DNA from: Phialophora verrucosa
Taxonomy: Eukaryota; Ascomycota; Eurotiomycetes; Chaetothyriales; Herpotrichiellaceae
Assembly (NCBI GenBank): GCA_002099365.1
Contig: MSED01000013.1
Location: 1,178,001-1,242,000 of the forward strand
Direction: 5' to 3'
DNA length: 64,000 nt
Below the pieces are notes generated by a model, which was given only the letters and a program-made list of their open reading frames with translations, was not told the DNA's origin and did not search any database. Positions 9,603-21,869 of this stretch are shown in pieces. The first letter of the stretch is position 1; each line of letters begins with the position of its first letter. The translations under genes and the position numbers were made by a program.

Positions 9603-12600
9603 ATCGCTCGCTTCTTGACGACCTCGTTTAAGTAATTACTTAGAACTAATCTTATTATCTTTCGTAAGCTTTTCTATTATCTCTCTAAAATTATTAATTT
9701 ATCTTTCCTCTAAATCCTTTAGACTCCTTACTCTCAGTTCTAGAGACAACCCTATAGCCTTTATCTTATATTTAACTATTTTATAAATATTCTATATAAC
9801 CTTATATCGATCTTTAATATCTATAATAACGGCCGAAAGTATCTATTAAAGTCGGCGCGATTTATACGTCTCTATATTAATAATAGCTACAGTATTCTTA
9901 ATGATCTAGAGTCTATAGCTGTAAATATCGCCTTATTAATTCGAAATAAGCTTTACCTTATATAGGGTAATACTAAAGACTTTAGTACCTAACTATTCGA
10001 TAAAGAAGTTTATTACAGTTATAGCTCCTTAAGTTTAAGTTAGTAAGGAATTAATAATCGAGTAGGACTAGGTTATAGCGTCGGCGATAAGGAATAGCTA
10101 ATAGTTTCCTTCTCCCTTTAAGTTATTATTAAATATAATAAGGCGCCTTATATAGTTATTTATATCTCCTTAACTTTTAAACTTAATTATTTATTTAGTT
10201 ACGAAGTAGGAATTAACTTAGCTTTAGAATACTAAGCTTATAATATATTTATATTATATATAGGTCTCTTTATAGCGGGAAGTAATTCCGGCTTTAATAA
10301 AGAAGTTACTAACTTATCTAGAATTAGTAGGACTAAGGCGAACTATCTTTAGGCTATAAGATAAAATATTAACCTTATAATAATTAAAATAGCTAGGAAG
10401 TACTTAATAGCGTCGCTAACTCTATTCCTTTTCCTATTTCTCGATTAATTAGTTAAGATCTTTTATCGGATCTTTATAATGTACTACAATTTATTTTAAA
10501 CCTTTAAGGTATAATCTAATACCCTTCTCGGCTATATAAAGGTATACGGCTATATAGGATCTAGGTATATATCTTATAAGTAGCGATAGCGCGTTAATTA
10601 TTTCGTTAGCTCCGAATTTATAATAATATATTATATTTTTCTTTATTACTAGTAGCTTTTATAGCTTAAAGTTCTATTAATAAATATATCGCTAAATTAT
10701 TAACTAGATAAACTAAATAGCTAGCTAAATATTTAAGATCGGATTTAGTAGCGTCGAAGAAGTATTAGCTTTAATTAACTCGAGCGGAGGAATAGTACTA
10801 AAGGGACTTATAATACGTATTCTTTAATTTATAGTCTATTAACTAATTTTAATACTATAGAATATATCGGAGATTTTCGGTTTCTTCGTAGATAATTTAT
10901 ATACGGGCGTTAAAGTATTAAAGCTAGAAGTCGTTATTTATAGGCGGGGTCTTTTTTATACCCTTAAGATATTAATAGAGTTATTCTTTATTAGCTTTAT
11001 TTATTCTTTACTTTCGAGAATAGAATAAGGTTCGCCTAGCTTTATAAGCTAAATTAATCCTTTTTAATATATCTTAGCTAAACTTAATTTAATCGTTACT
11101 ATACTTTACTACGGCTTTATAGGAATTAGCGCTATAGGACTTAAAGTTTAAGGCGACTTTAGACTAGTTTACTTAATTTATTTTCTCTAAATATTTAGTC
11201 GCTTAATTAGGGTAGTAATAGGCCTACCTAATCTTAAAAGATTCGCGATTATAAGAGTAGGAAGCTTACCGGTCTCTATACGCGTAATAGGCTAATAACT
11301 TATAGTCTCTAATATAGGTCGAGGATTAGTAGTCTCTAGTATAGACTTAATAATTTACTTTAGCGGTGTAAATAGAGCTATCTTCGTATTTAGACGTCCT
11401 TTTAAGGCGATTAAGTTTATATAGTTAAGAGGTTAAGCGTTAACTTAAAATAGTCTATTTACTTTAGTTAATCTATACCTCTTAATTATAAGAGCCTATT
11501 TAGGATTACTTTAATTTCGGTCTTAGGTAGTTTTATTAATAACTACGCCCTTATCTATAATAATTTATAAATTATTAGCGGTTAAATATAATATAGCGAA
11601 GAAATAGCGCCTTAGTTTTATCTCTCTCTTAATTCTCGTAAATTAATAAATTATCTCGTGTAAAGCTATTTATAGTATCGTTAAAGGCGTCTTATCGAAA
11701 TATAGTAAATACTTTTAAATATATTAGTATTAATTTAGTAGAGTAGTAATATCTTCGCCGTATAGAATAATTAGTTAGTTAAAGAACTCCATAAAAGTCT
11801 AAGAAGGTAACTTTATAATTTCCCTTAAGGGTAGCTTAATATTCTTCTCTTTATATCTACTAATAAACACTTTAATATCGCTTATACGCGCGTAATCTAA
11901 AAGAAGTTTTAATTAAAGTTCCCCTCGACGGTTATATCTCTTACTAAACTCTTCCTTTCCGGAAACTAATATATAGTACTTCTTAAATTCGGTTTTAGTA
12001 AGTTTATAATACTTTATTAAGTTATAAACCTTTTAGATTATTATATTATACTAGTTACTTATTTCTTTATACTTAATTTCGATATAGCTAAAGAAGTTAT
12101 TAATATAGTCTAAATTATCTTAATTAATAGCTTTAACGATAACTTTAAGGGATATATCTTTAGTTCGGGTAGGGTAGCGTACTAATAAGATAGGCTAATT
12201 ATTAACTATATAGATATTAAGAGCTTAATACTTTTATCGTTAACTAATAGGAACTATAGAGTTAGGATTTAGCTAAATAACCGGCGGCTTTAGTTATAAT
12301 TAACGCTAAGCTTTAGATATCTTAACGGCGGGATTAATTTAAGTCTTTAGTAAGAAGCTATAAAGATAAATCTAAAAGGTAATAGGAATAAAGTATATAG
12401 TTAAGTAAGGTTTATAGTATAATTAAAATACTAAAGAGAGAGAGAAAAAGCGAACTTAATAAAATATTATCGATAATAAAGGTGTTAAAGTTTATTTTAG
12501 GAAATCTAAAAAGGTTTAAAAGATTAAGTTAATAATAAAGAAGGACTATTTAATAATTAAAGTTTATATTAAGAAAGGAAGGTATAAAGTTAGGGAGGAA

Positions 12601-13700
12601 AGTATATATAAATAGTTAAGAGGGAGAGAGTAAGGATAAGTATATATTATAAATTAATACCCTTTAGTATTAGGTAATAATATAATAAAATAAGATATTA
12701 TTATTTATAAGTAATAGAGTATATTTATTACTCTCTTTATCTCTTAAGCTTATCGAGACCTCTAGTCTAAATAATATATATTTATTATATAATAGCTCGG
12801 GAATAGCGATTTAAGAGATCGGGTAGTTATATAAAGATTAGTTTATTATTTCCTTTTTACTATATTTATATATAACTTAAATCTTTATTATATAATACTA
12901 TTAGGCCCTTAGCTTTTACTACCGATAACTAGTATTTAATTTATTATTAATACTATTTAATATCGCGGCTCCTTTAACTGTATTAAAGTTTAACTAATTA
13001 TAACGCTCCCTAAAACTCTATATAATATATAGATATATATAACTAATTAAAGATAATACTAAAATTTTTAGCGCTAACTTTAATTTTTCTTCGCTCTAGC
13101 TACACTATATTATTTTTAACTTAACTTTTCTAGCTTTATTTAATAATTCTAATATCTACTATATCTAAAGTAGTAATACCTTACTTTAGTATCGCTTCTC
13201 TCTTTAAGATCTTAGGCTAATAAGATAATAAGATCTATAAACTAAAGTAACTTAATTTTAAGAAAATCTCTATTATAACCGTACTCTAAACGCTAAATTA
13301 TTATAACTTAACTAAAGAAAACCGTAAATAACTAAAGAAATTTAATCTTAAACTTTCTTATATTAACGATAGCGATACTATACCTCTCTTACTACTTTAT
13401 ATAGTAAAGTATAGTATAAAGTAGAGTATTTATCTTATTCCTCTATAGACTCTTTAAATATATTTAATCTAGCGTACTATTTCTAAATTTTATTACTAAC
13501 CGAAGATATCTCTACTATAAATACTAATTTATTATTTATCGGCGGTAGTATCTTCGCTCTCTATTTAAGCCGCCGGCTATAGTATAAGCGTAAAGATATC
13601 TTTTACGAAGAAAGTATATTATTATCGTCTAAAGACTCTTTAATATTTATAAGATAAGAAAGATTAAAAGTTAAAACTTTATAAGCTTCTTCTTTCTAAG
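9593..13700. other. Unexplained AT-rich tract inside the retrotransposon
   Basis: This 4.1-kb segment lies between the integrase remnant and the 3' LTR, where a Ty3/gypsy element normally ends. If TAA/TAG are discounted, minus-strand readings stay open over long stretches, for example near 11000-12150 and 9750-10150 (LKGEGNY, similar to the start of some gag or UBN2-type domains). Plus-strand readings near 13250-13450 also look partly coding. No internal LTR or TIR pair was found by eye. It may be a third ORF, a captured gene or another nested element. Confidence 0.4.
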
Positions 13701-14049
13701 GATTATCTTTAGGTATAGGTTTAGTATCTATAAGGAAATCTTTAGGGCGTTAGTAGAATTATTTAAGACGGCTAGCTATATAAGTTCTCTATAGTTGAGA
13801 GTTATTAAGTTCCGCTAGAATATATATCCTCTTCTTTTAATTTATCTTTATAATTTTAAATAGTCTAAACTAGCGGAATATTAACTTTTTTTCTATAGAT
13901 ATATTTATTAACTCGGCTATATTATAGCTTAATATTAATATACTCTTCTCGAGTAGCTATAAGTATAGGTTATAGCGTCTATTAAAGTACTTCTTCCTTA
14001 GCCTTTATATTCTATTTAGATATATTACCGTCTCTTTTAGATCTCGGTT

Positions 14050-14400
14050 ATATTTTTTAAGAGCTTATATATATATAGCGATTAAATTAGTAATATCGAT
14101 AACTTTATCTTAATTTATAATATTTTATATTATAATCTTAAGTTTAATAGAAAGGATTAGCCGCTTAAGGAACTTAATTTTATATAGCGTTATATCGGTT
14201 CTAGCTTTAATTATCGTCCGGTCGGCCTAAAGAATAGTGTAAAGGTAATTTATTTAGGTACCGTCGCCGTTAATATAGGTTATCTTTAAGAGAGCGTTTA
14301 TAACGCCTTTATACCTAACTTCTACTTAGCCGTTCGCTTACGGATAATATATAGAGGTAACTATATATTTAATCTTATACTTATCTATAAGTGCTTTTAC
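14050..14400 (-). pseudogene. Integrase remnant (C-terminal part of the core)
   Basis: On the minus strand a broken frame reads QVEVRYKGVINALLK followed by LYTILQADRTIIKA. This matches the gypsy integrase pattern GQVEVGHK, then a WADR-type tryptophan/arginine motif preceding TGYT. Stops interrupt it. It marks the 3' end of pol. Confidence 0.65.
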
Positions 14401-15299
14401 TTATCCCTTATTCTCTAATTTATTATTATATATTAGTCGTCTAAATAGTCTATAGCGATAGATAATCTCTTTCTAGAAGAACTTTACTATAGTAGTATTA
14501 TTAGTAGCTATAATACCTTAAGCTTCTATTTAACCGCTTATATTACTTCAGGCTTTAATAAGATATCTCTTTCCTTAAAATATCGGTATTAGAGTATAAT
14601 TAATACTAATCTATTTTTAGCGCTTATCGACTAAAGTCGGGAATATCGCGTTATATAGCCTTTAGCTTATATAAAACTAATATTCTAGATAAGTCTTTAT
14701 AAATACTTTTATATTTTAGTACTAACTCTTTTAGTAGTAACGGTTAAATACCCTTTAATATATTACTTCTCGATTAAAATATTTAGTATTATTATATATT
14801 ACTTTAAGTATTCTTCGCTTTTCTATATTATTATTAATTACTCTTTTACTTAGTTTATTCTCTATTAGCTTTCGAAATAAATACTCTCCTTTAATAAAGT
14901 AGTTAGCTAAGTCTTTCTATAGTTTTCGAAACTTATTATTATTTATCCTTAGAGGACGTTACTAGTCTTATAGGTATTTAGCGAGCCTCTTTAATTCCTT
15001 TAAGTACTCTCCCTTAAATAACTAGATTATATAAAGTTTCTCGAAGCTTATAGATTAATCTTAAGTATAAATAACTATAGGTCTTACTAAAGTAAAGTCT
15101 TAATAAGTAGTATTCTATTTAGTTAGTTAAAGGCTTCTCTATATAAAGAGTATTTAAGCTTTAATTTAATCCTTAATATCCTCTTCTTATTTAGCTTCTT
15201 TAATATCTTCCTAGGTCGAAGGGCGTTAAGATAAGATATCGGTAACTATATTTTGCTTATTTAGAACGTACTGTATCTTAAAATCGAACCTATAGATCT

Positions 15300-16450
15300 A
15301 TATTAGCTATTAATTAACGACAGCCTTAGGTAAGTCGGTTAACTATTAGTTAAGCTAGGCCGTAAGAGTTATTATATTAGTCTCTATAATAAAGTAGACA
15401 GTATATAATTAATATTTAAACTTCTTAAGGGCTTTTAGTAATCCGCGGGCTTCCCGCTTAAGTATATTATACTCTCTTTTAGCTTTAGACTAGATATTAC
15501 TCTTATATCTTATAGTATATTATTTATCTATTACTAAATCTACCTATATAATTACAGCGCTTTAGCTTCTTCCGCTAACGTTAACAGTAAGTATAATTAG
15601 GCCGGCGCCTTCTTAATAGTTTAGATTAATTAATACGGGAGTAGTAAATAACGCCTTCTTTAGTCCTTTTATACTCTTAGTGTATATCTTTATCTAGATC
15701 TAGATAATATTCTTTCGAAGTAGGTTATATAAAGGCTTTACTATTATTATAAAATAAAAAATCTATATATAATAGTATATATAGATTTTAAGAAATTTAT
15801 AAAGTTTTAGCTAGTTTATTAAAGTTAGCTATATTAGGATCTTATAAATTTTAGACTATTATAGATATTATCCGTCTCGATTATAGATATACTTAACTAT
15901 CTTAATCCTTTATATATAGAGCTATAATTTTTATTCGGCTATAGTAGTACTAGTAAGTTTAAGATTAAGTAATATCGCGTCTAGATTTATTAGATATTTT
16001 AGTATATATAAATATACTCGGGGAATTACCTCTAGTTACTAGTAGTTACTCTTTAGTCCTTTTATACTAATATTATTTAGGAATAGCTAAGCCGCTTTCG
16101 GTATCTATTCCTTTAGAATTTAGTTTATAATCCGTATAAATTACGCTACAGAATTAGTTATATTTTATAGAAGCGTTATATAATAAATAAGTTTAATTAG
16201 AGTATAAATCCCCGTTAGATCTCGGCTCTCTCTTATAAGTTTAATTTAATTATAGCCTAAGAGCTAATTTAATAAGGAGGTTATCTATATTCCGCCGAAC
16301 TCTTCTATAAAGTTATTAGTTAAAGGAGATAGATTTATATCTTAAATTGTTACTTAGTTAATATTTTATATTATAATTACTAATTAATACTCTTTAGGCT
16401 TCTTTTTCTTAACTAGGAAGAACAGGTTTTAGTACGATTTATATCCTAGT
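15300..16450 (-). pseudogene. Reverse transcriptase and RNase H remnant
   Basis: Minus-strand reading with stops: near 16350 NQVTIQDINLSPLTDNFIEE and then GGIxITSLL and LLGYN match the gypsy reverse transcriptase segment ending in a GYDQ-type motif. Near 15400-15650 the pattern of a KREYxLKREARGLLKALKKF-type segment fits RNase H. The spacing is normal for pol. Catalytic aspartates are lost or hidden by mutations. Confidence 0.75.
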
Positions 16451-19349
16451 TTAAAGAGATCTAAGTTAATCTTCTTCTTTACTAGTATAATTACTATTAG
16501 CTTAAGTGCTTTTAGGATAGGGAAGCTCTTTACTTACTATAGGGTATATAAAATAGTCCTTATTACTTACGGAGGTATTACTTTACGATAAATCCGCCTA
16601 ATTTCTTTAAGGTCCTAAGCTAGAGCTTCTTCGCGGTTATATAGAATCTCTATAAGGATCTCTTTCTTATTAGGCGTTAAATTAGGTCTAATAACTAGTT
16701 TCTCTAGATATTTAGATATTAAGCGTTACCCCTGAGGAAATCTAGTAAGGTATAGACTTATCTAATCCGAGAATATATATAGCTAGCCGTTATAGGCAGC
16801 TATTACTTACTCCCGTGCCTTTATACGCTAGTCTAAGAGCTTACTAGGCGTTAAACTATTCTAGAAATCTAAATTAATAAGTTTTATCTTATTAGCTTTC
16901 CGCTTATATAAGGTATTTACGCGAGCTTCTAAAGGCTTCCTAAATTAATATTATTTATAATATTATTTATTCTTTAAGTCTTATATTATAGCTTCTTTAT
17001 TAAATAATCTTAAGGACTTTACTAGTTATTAATTATCTTTAACGTTAAAAGGTCGAGCCTAAAAGTATATCTTATTAAACTTATCGTTACTTAGATTATA
17101 AGTATTTAAGGCGGAAATTAAAGTATTATTCTTATCTATCTTAAAGTTAATTATTTATACTCTCCTTTAATTTCGTCGAGCCCTAACTAAAGTAAGTATA
17201 GGTCTTTTTATCTCTTTATACTTATTTAGTCTTTTAAAGTAAATATATATATAAGCTTAACTATCGACTTTATTATTATATTATTACTAAGATCTAAAGC
17301 TAACTATATAAGAAGCTAAAGCCGCTTCCTATTAAAGCTATTTATTAGATTTATAATATATATATTATTATCCTTCTTTTAGACTAAGCCTCGGGTAGCC
17401 TTCTAAAATAGCCTATTTAAAATAAAGCGATATATTAGATCTATAATATTTATTATATAGATATTAGTTAAGACTTTAATCTTAGCGATATTAACTACTA
17501 TATCTTTAATTATATTTACGAAATCTTCTCGGTCTTTATTAAATCCTATAGTATTATAGATAAACTTTATCTTTTGTATAAGTTAAGATAATTCTCGGTC
17601 TTTAACTAGATTTAAGGATATTAAATTAATCTTCGCTTCGGTATTTAGTAATAAATCTTTATACTACTCTCGTATCTTTATTAGTAAATAGGGGTAGCTG
17701 CTGTAATATAATCGCGGATATATTAGACGGTTCTTATTAAAGCTTATTTATACTATATTAACTCTTATAATAAGTTCTTCTTAAGTCTAGTTTATTTTAA
17801 CTTATAAAGGATATATCTAATAAATTAGCTCTTACTTATCTTTATTATAATATTAATACTTACGAGAAAACTACTTATTATATACTTCTTTTATTAATAG
17901 TAGGTTCTATAATTAAATAGTTACTTCTTAATTTAGTAGCTAATTAATAATTCTTTCGGCACTATTTAAATCTTATAAGAGTACCTTTCGGAGAGGCTTA
18001 GAACTAAGCGGTCTATATTATATCTCCTTTATAATATATAGACGCTATAAAACTTACCTTAAGCGTATATACTTATTATCGTCGCTTATCTTAGTATCTT
18101 TTAACCGCGGGTTATATATTTAGTTATTTTATATATTATATAGGGTTATTAGCGGTTTCTAATTAGTTAACTATTTTAGCGCGGGAATATTATCTATAGT
18201 ACTATTAAAGATAATCTCTCTATTTAGTCTTACTTATCGCGTTATATAACGTTACTAACTATCTATAATAAGCTTATATATATTAGTCCGGGGGTACTTC
18301 GCTTATATATATCCTCCTTATTACAGTGCCGGTCGCTTCCTAAGAGCGTTAATATAAATATTAGTCTCCGGCTAGTTAATATAAATTCCTTTTAGCTTAG
18401 CTAGCTTTAGTATATATAAATTATTTTTCGAGTCTTTTAGTACGCTATAATTTAGCTTTAATCTTATCGCTCGAATAAGGTTTATTTTTATTAAGGGCGG
18501 CTTTAGATCCTCTTTCTTTATCCCGTACAGCTATCCGGAAGAGATATTAGTATACTTATCGATCTTATATATAATCTATTCTAAATATTTAGGCTTTATC
18601 TCTTTTTACGGAATTAGTAGTACTAGTAAGGGCCGGTCTTAATCGCGGAACTTCCTTAGTATAATCTTATAATTTAGGTTAAGATATAATACGTCGGCGG
18701 CCTTTTAATATATCTACTATAGATCTTTATATAATATATAGCCTTATTAGTTATAGAGGAAGTAGCTCTCTTTAGTAGTACTTATATTTAACTTACGCCG
18801 ACTAAATTACCTTCTAGTATAGTACTATAGATTACCTCTAAACCTTACTAACTGTTTTTAGAAAGAAGGTCCTCGAGAAGGCTAAATCGCTTCTAGAGGA
18901 ACTCCCCTTAAGGCTTTAATTAATTTATTTATAAAGTCGAGAGTAATTATATTATATATCTAAATCAGTAGCGTAAGCGCTTTTATTAGTTAAGTTAGTT
19001 TATTTACTAAGGATATAGTGTTTCCTAAGGTTATAGGCTTTATTAACTATATCTATATATTCTCTTTAATCTTTATAGTTACACCGTCTATTCAGTCCTT
19101 TTAATATTTATTTTCTCGAGCTTTCTCTTTCCGGAATATAGAAGGTTAAGTCTTCTTCTCGTATATTAAATCTTAATATTCCTTATTTAGTATACCTTAT
19201 ATAAACTTACTTATCTTATTATTAACTTCCTATAGATCTCTTATCTATTCTTAGCACCTTTAGAAATTTAAGTTTTCCGGCTTTCGGTTTAGTAGGTTTT
19301 ATCTCTTCTAAATCTTATCTATATATACCTTTAGTAGTCCCGAGAGGAA

Positions 19350-19720
19350 AAGACGGTAATAAGTATAGTTAGTCTCTACCTTATTATTAATTAAGTACTT
19401 TATAGCCTTATAAAACTAATAGAGATATAAATTAAGGTTCTAAGACTTATCGCGATAACGTCTTAAGAGTATATAAAGGTAATATATATTTATTATTTAC
19501 TATATCTTATCTTAATTCTTATATTTATTTAAAATTCTCTCTTTAAACTTTATTTAATTTATCTTATTATATTCTATAAGCTCTTTATACCTCTCTTTCT
19601 CTATCTTTAATATAAAATATATAGATCTCTAGATACGCTCTTTACTATCTATTACTTAATTATATTTATATAGCTCTTTAAACTCTTTAAAGAAAGTAAT
19701 TATATTCCTTCTATTAAAGT
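19350..19720 (-). pseudogene. Gag-like remnant
   Basis: On the minus strand NITTFFKEFKELYKYN is followed by a segment reading about SKERI and later EYNKIN and FKERILNKYKN. This is the pattern of fungal gypsy capsid proteins (a helical FLxxFE..., then W-x-FK). It lies about 1.0 kb inside the LTR at the 5' end of the element, as expected for gag. Confidence 0.5.
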
Positions 19721-20701
19721 ATAGCCGGTTATCGCTCCCGTCTAAGCTCTAAGGTATCTCTTTTATAGATATTACTATAGGAGGAGTATATACCGGCGGT
19801 GTTAAGATTTCCGGTGTTAATAATCTCTATATAATATCGCTCGCTATAGTAGACGATACTACCTTTCCTTTTCTATTTAAGGCCTTAAATAAAGTTATCT
19901 TTAGCTCTTCTTTATTAAATTAATAAGATAAAATAAATATAAGTCTTATCTTTTTAAGTAAAGTAATTTAAACTCTAAATATTTATATATTTTATTATTT
20001 TTATATATATAAAAGACTACTTCTTTTAGTAGTTAATAGTTATTACTTTTTAAATATTTATAAGTAGTCTTAAGGGCCTTAGGGGATCTTCTCTCTTAAT
20101 TTAATTCTAGTAATTTCTATTACTATTTATAGTTATTTCTTTATATTTAATTATTAAGTCTCTCTTTACTAAATATAGCTAATACTTTAACACTAGCTTC
20201 TTATCGAGTAAGTCTTTAATCCCGAATAGCCTACTCTCTTCTAGAGCTTAGAGGGTATTAAGGTTAACCGCGTTCCCCTCTTTAAGTACTAGTCGTTAGT
20301 CTTAAATCTTCTAAGTAGTTATTTAGTCGTTAGTTTCCGCCCTATATAGTAGTAGTTAATATATATAGCTAAGACCCCGAAAGAACACCTCGAGTAGCGG
20401 TCTCCTTAAATAGCTAGTATAGTTTATAACCTACGCCCGTATAGCGGGATAGACTTACTCAGCTAGTAATTTAGATAATTCCCCTATACAGCGGTCCTAT
20501 ATATATAGCTAGCTTCTCTAGTTCTAGTTAATTAGTCAATAGATAGGTAAGTAGTTAGTCTAGTCGGTTCTCGGTCGTTTATAGCGTCATATCGTCGTTT
20601 CGTCGTTTAGTCGTCTATTCGATCGTCCTGCCGCGCGTAGACTCACCCGTATTACTACAGTCCGAACATTCTTAGGTGAACGTTCTTATTAGAGGCATTA
20701 A

Positions 20702-21000
20702 TAAACTAGGGTAAGGCTTTATAGCCTTTAGGTAGAGGGTCGTACGGCGGTAGGCACTACCTCTTCGTCCCCGGTACACTATATAGTAATGAATAGCTTT
20801 ATAAGTAATGATGTTATATATTTTATTGCCTATAGTATATATATATGTTGAATATGTGTAACTGCTCTACCTGCAATATATAGCGGAGGTATATAGCCTC
20901 ACGCTAAGGATTCAACTAATTAGATGGCACGGTTGCTTGTCTATATATTGTATAGGTACGTGTAGCTAATCAGCGCTGTAAGCATCACCGCCCTATTACA
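20702..21000 (-). repeat. LTR (5' LTR in element orientation)
   Basis: 299 bp, the same length as the left LTR. Differences are mostly transitions of the TG-to-TA or CA-to-TA type (for example GTGAGG to GTAAGG, and GGCAGGCACTGCC to GGTAGGCACTACC), more of them in this copy. Confidence 0.95.
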
Positions 21001-21004
21001 CTAG
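21001..21004. repeat. Target site duplication CTAG, right copy
   Basis: CTAG follows the right LTR and matches 9290-9293. The transposase reading resumes directly after it. Confidence 0.85.
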
Positions 21005-21419
21005 GATTGTTCTTGAGGAGGATAATGACTCTAGTTACGGCCTCAGCAAAAATAACCCTGTTCGAATATAGAAGGCACAGCACTATATACAGTACTACTT
21101 CAACTACCCCCACAGCCCTAATCTAGCACTAATTAAGAACTACTGGAAGGCGCTAAAAGCTTATTTACGTAAGTATGCATACTGGGACGATGATACTGTA
21201 TGGGAGGTGGCACAAGAGGGCTGGGAGGCACTCACACAGAAGACCATTAATAAATGGATCGAACAAATGCCTCAGAGGCTGCAAGATGTGATTGACAGTG
21301 AGGGCCAGCTTACGGGCTACTGAATAATACTAATATCAATACGATTACTACATAATTGTTCATGGTGGCATGCAAATTAGTATAGGGGGGTGAAATTGCC
21401 TGTAGGCTAAAATTGGGGG

Positions 21420-21447
21420 TTGGTCCACTTTTTTTGGCGGGGACCTG
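21420..21447 (-). repeat. Right terminal inverted repeat of the Tc1/mariner-like element
   Basis: Exact 28-of-28 reverse complement of 8384-8411, followed directly by CCCGGT at 21448-21453, the same hexamer that precedes the left repeat. Confidence 0.95.
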
Positions 21448-21453
21448 CCCGGT

Positions 21454-21869
21454 GCAAAAGGCTCGGCCGGACTATCGGATGCGATTGGTGAGAGTTCCAC
21501 GACAGAGGCACCCGATGTTACTCCAACACAAGTTTCGGTAGTCCTCGGGCCTTGAGCGCAATGATAACGAGAATCCTCCTCGCCTCCTCTTCCCCCAATC
21601 CTGCCCCGCACCGAGAGCTTCCTGCCTTGGTGCCGGCCTCCTCCTCTCCAATGTGGGGAAACGTCGACGACGGCTTGGACGGTCATATATGTGAGTGCGC
21701 GTTGAACGAGGTGAGTGAGGACCGTAGGTGTGACGACTAGAATCCGAGGATTGTCGCCTTGAGTCTTGTCCCATCTTGCAGGACCCAACAAGATACCATT
21801 ATCAGGGGCTTTCTAAGTCATACCTCTCAACCCAAAAAACTCGAGCTTTCTCAGCCCCAGTGATTCAAC
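21454..21869. other. Intergenic, promoter region of the SSADH gene
   Basis: This 416-bp stretch runs from the transposon to the ATG of the succinate-semialdehyde dehydrogenase. Its base composition returns at once to normal, with no AT-rich spread. Opposing open frames here have no family features. Confidence 0.55.

Larger units (their letters stand above)
9294..21000 (-). mobile_element. Ty3/gypsy-like LTR retrotransposon, 11.7 kb, RIP-decayed
   Basis: Two 299-bp LTRs (9294-9592 and 20702-21000) bound an 11.1-kb AT-rich interior flanked by CTAG duplications. Orientation is minus: a purine tract lies just before the left LTR on that strand, and gag-like, reverse transcriptase, RNase H and integrase remnants follow in order from high to low coordinates, the Ty3/gypsy order (integrase last). 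Reading frames are broken by many TAA and TAG codons with few TGA, and TA dinucleotides dominate, as expected of repeat-induced point mutation at CpA. No TGG-type primer-binding site is visible next to 20701; it may be mutated. About 4.1 kb beyond the integrase is not explained by a standard gypsy layout. Confidence 0.92.
8482..21323 (+). pseudogene. Tc1/mariner-type DDE transposase, interrupted and RIP-decayed
   Basis: The N-terminal part opens at ATG 8482 and reads 95 codons (HWTTPQKAIIQDDVK, ending RGRKKKIS), a helix-turn-helix region, before a stop at 8767. Family-like sequence continues to 9293 with several stops and at least one frame change (VRFSNEVHLGYG, AAVGYNYKSPLY). It resumes after the retrotransposon at 21005 (IVLEEDNDSSYG, then YWDDDTVWEVAQEGWEAL, MPQRLQDVIDSEGQLTGY) and stops at 21321-21323. 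Removing the insert and one CTAG copy joins the reading frame across the site. The expected first catalytic Asp is Asn (SNE, normally SDE), and the terminal Glu is Lys (LIKNYW, normally PIENxW), both G-to-A changes. No active product is possible. Confidence 0.88.
8378..21453 (+). mobile_element. Tc1/mariner-like DNA transposon, split by an LTR retrotransposon
   Basis: Perfect 28-bp terminal inverted repeats lie at 8384-8411 and 21420-21447, flanked outside by identical CCCGGT (8378-8383 and 21448-21453). Without the inserted retrotransposon and one CTAG copy the element would be 1353 bp, normal for Tc1/mariner. The interior encodes one decayed transposase on the plus strand, read in two parts (8482-9293 and 21005-21323). 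The flanking direct repeat is 6 bp rather than the TA normally duplicated by Tc1/mariner elements. An alternative reading extends the inverted repeats outward by CCGG with one mismatch, leaving no target duplication. Decay by RIP-like transitions implies it is immobile. Confidence 0.9.
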
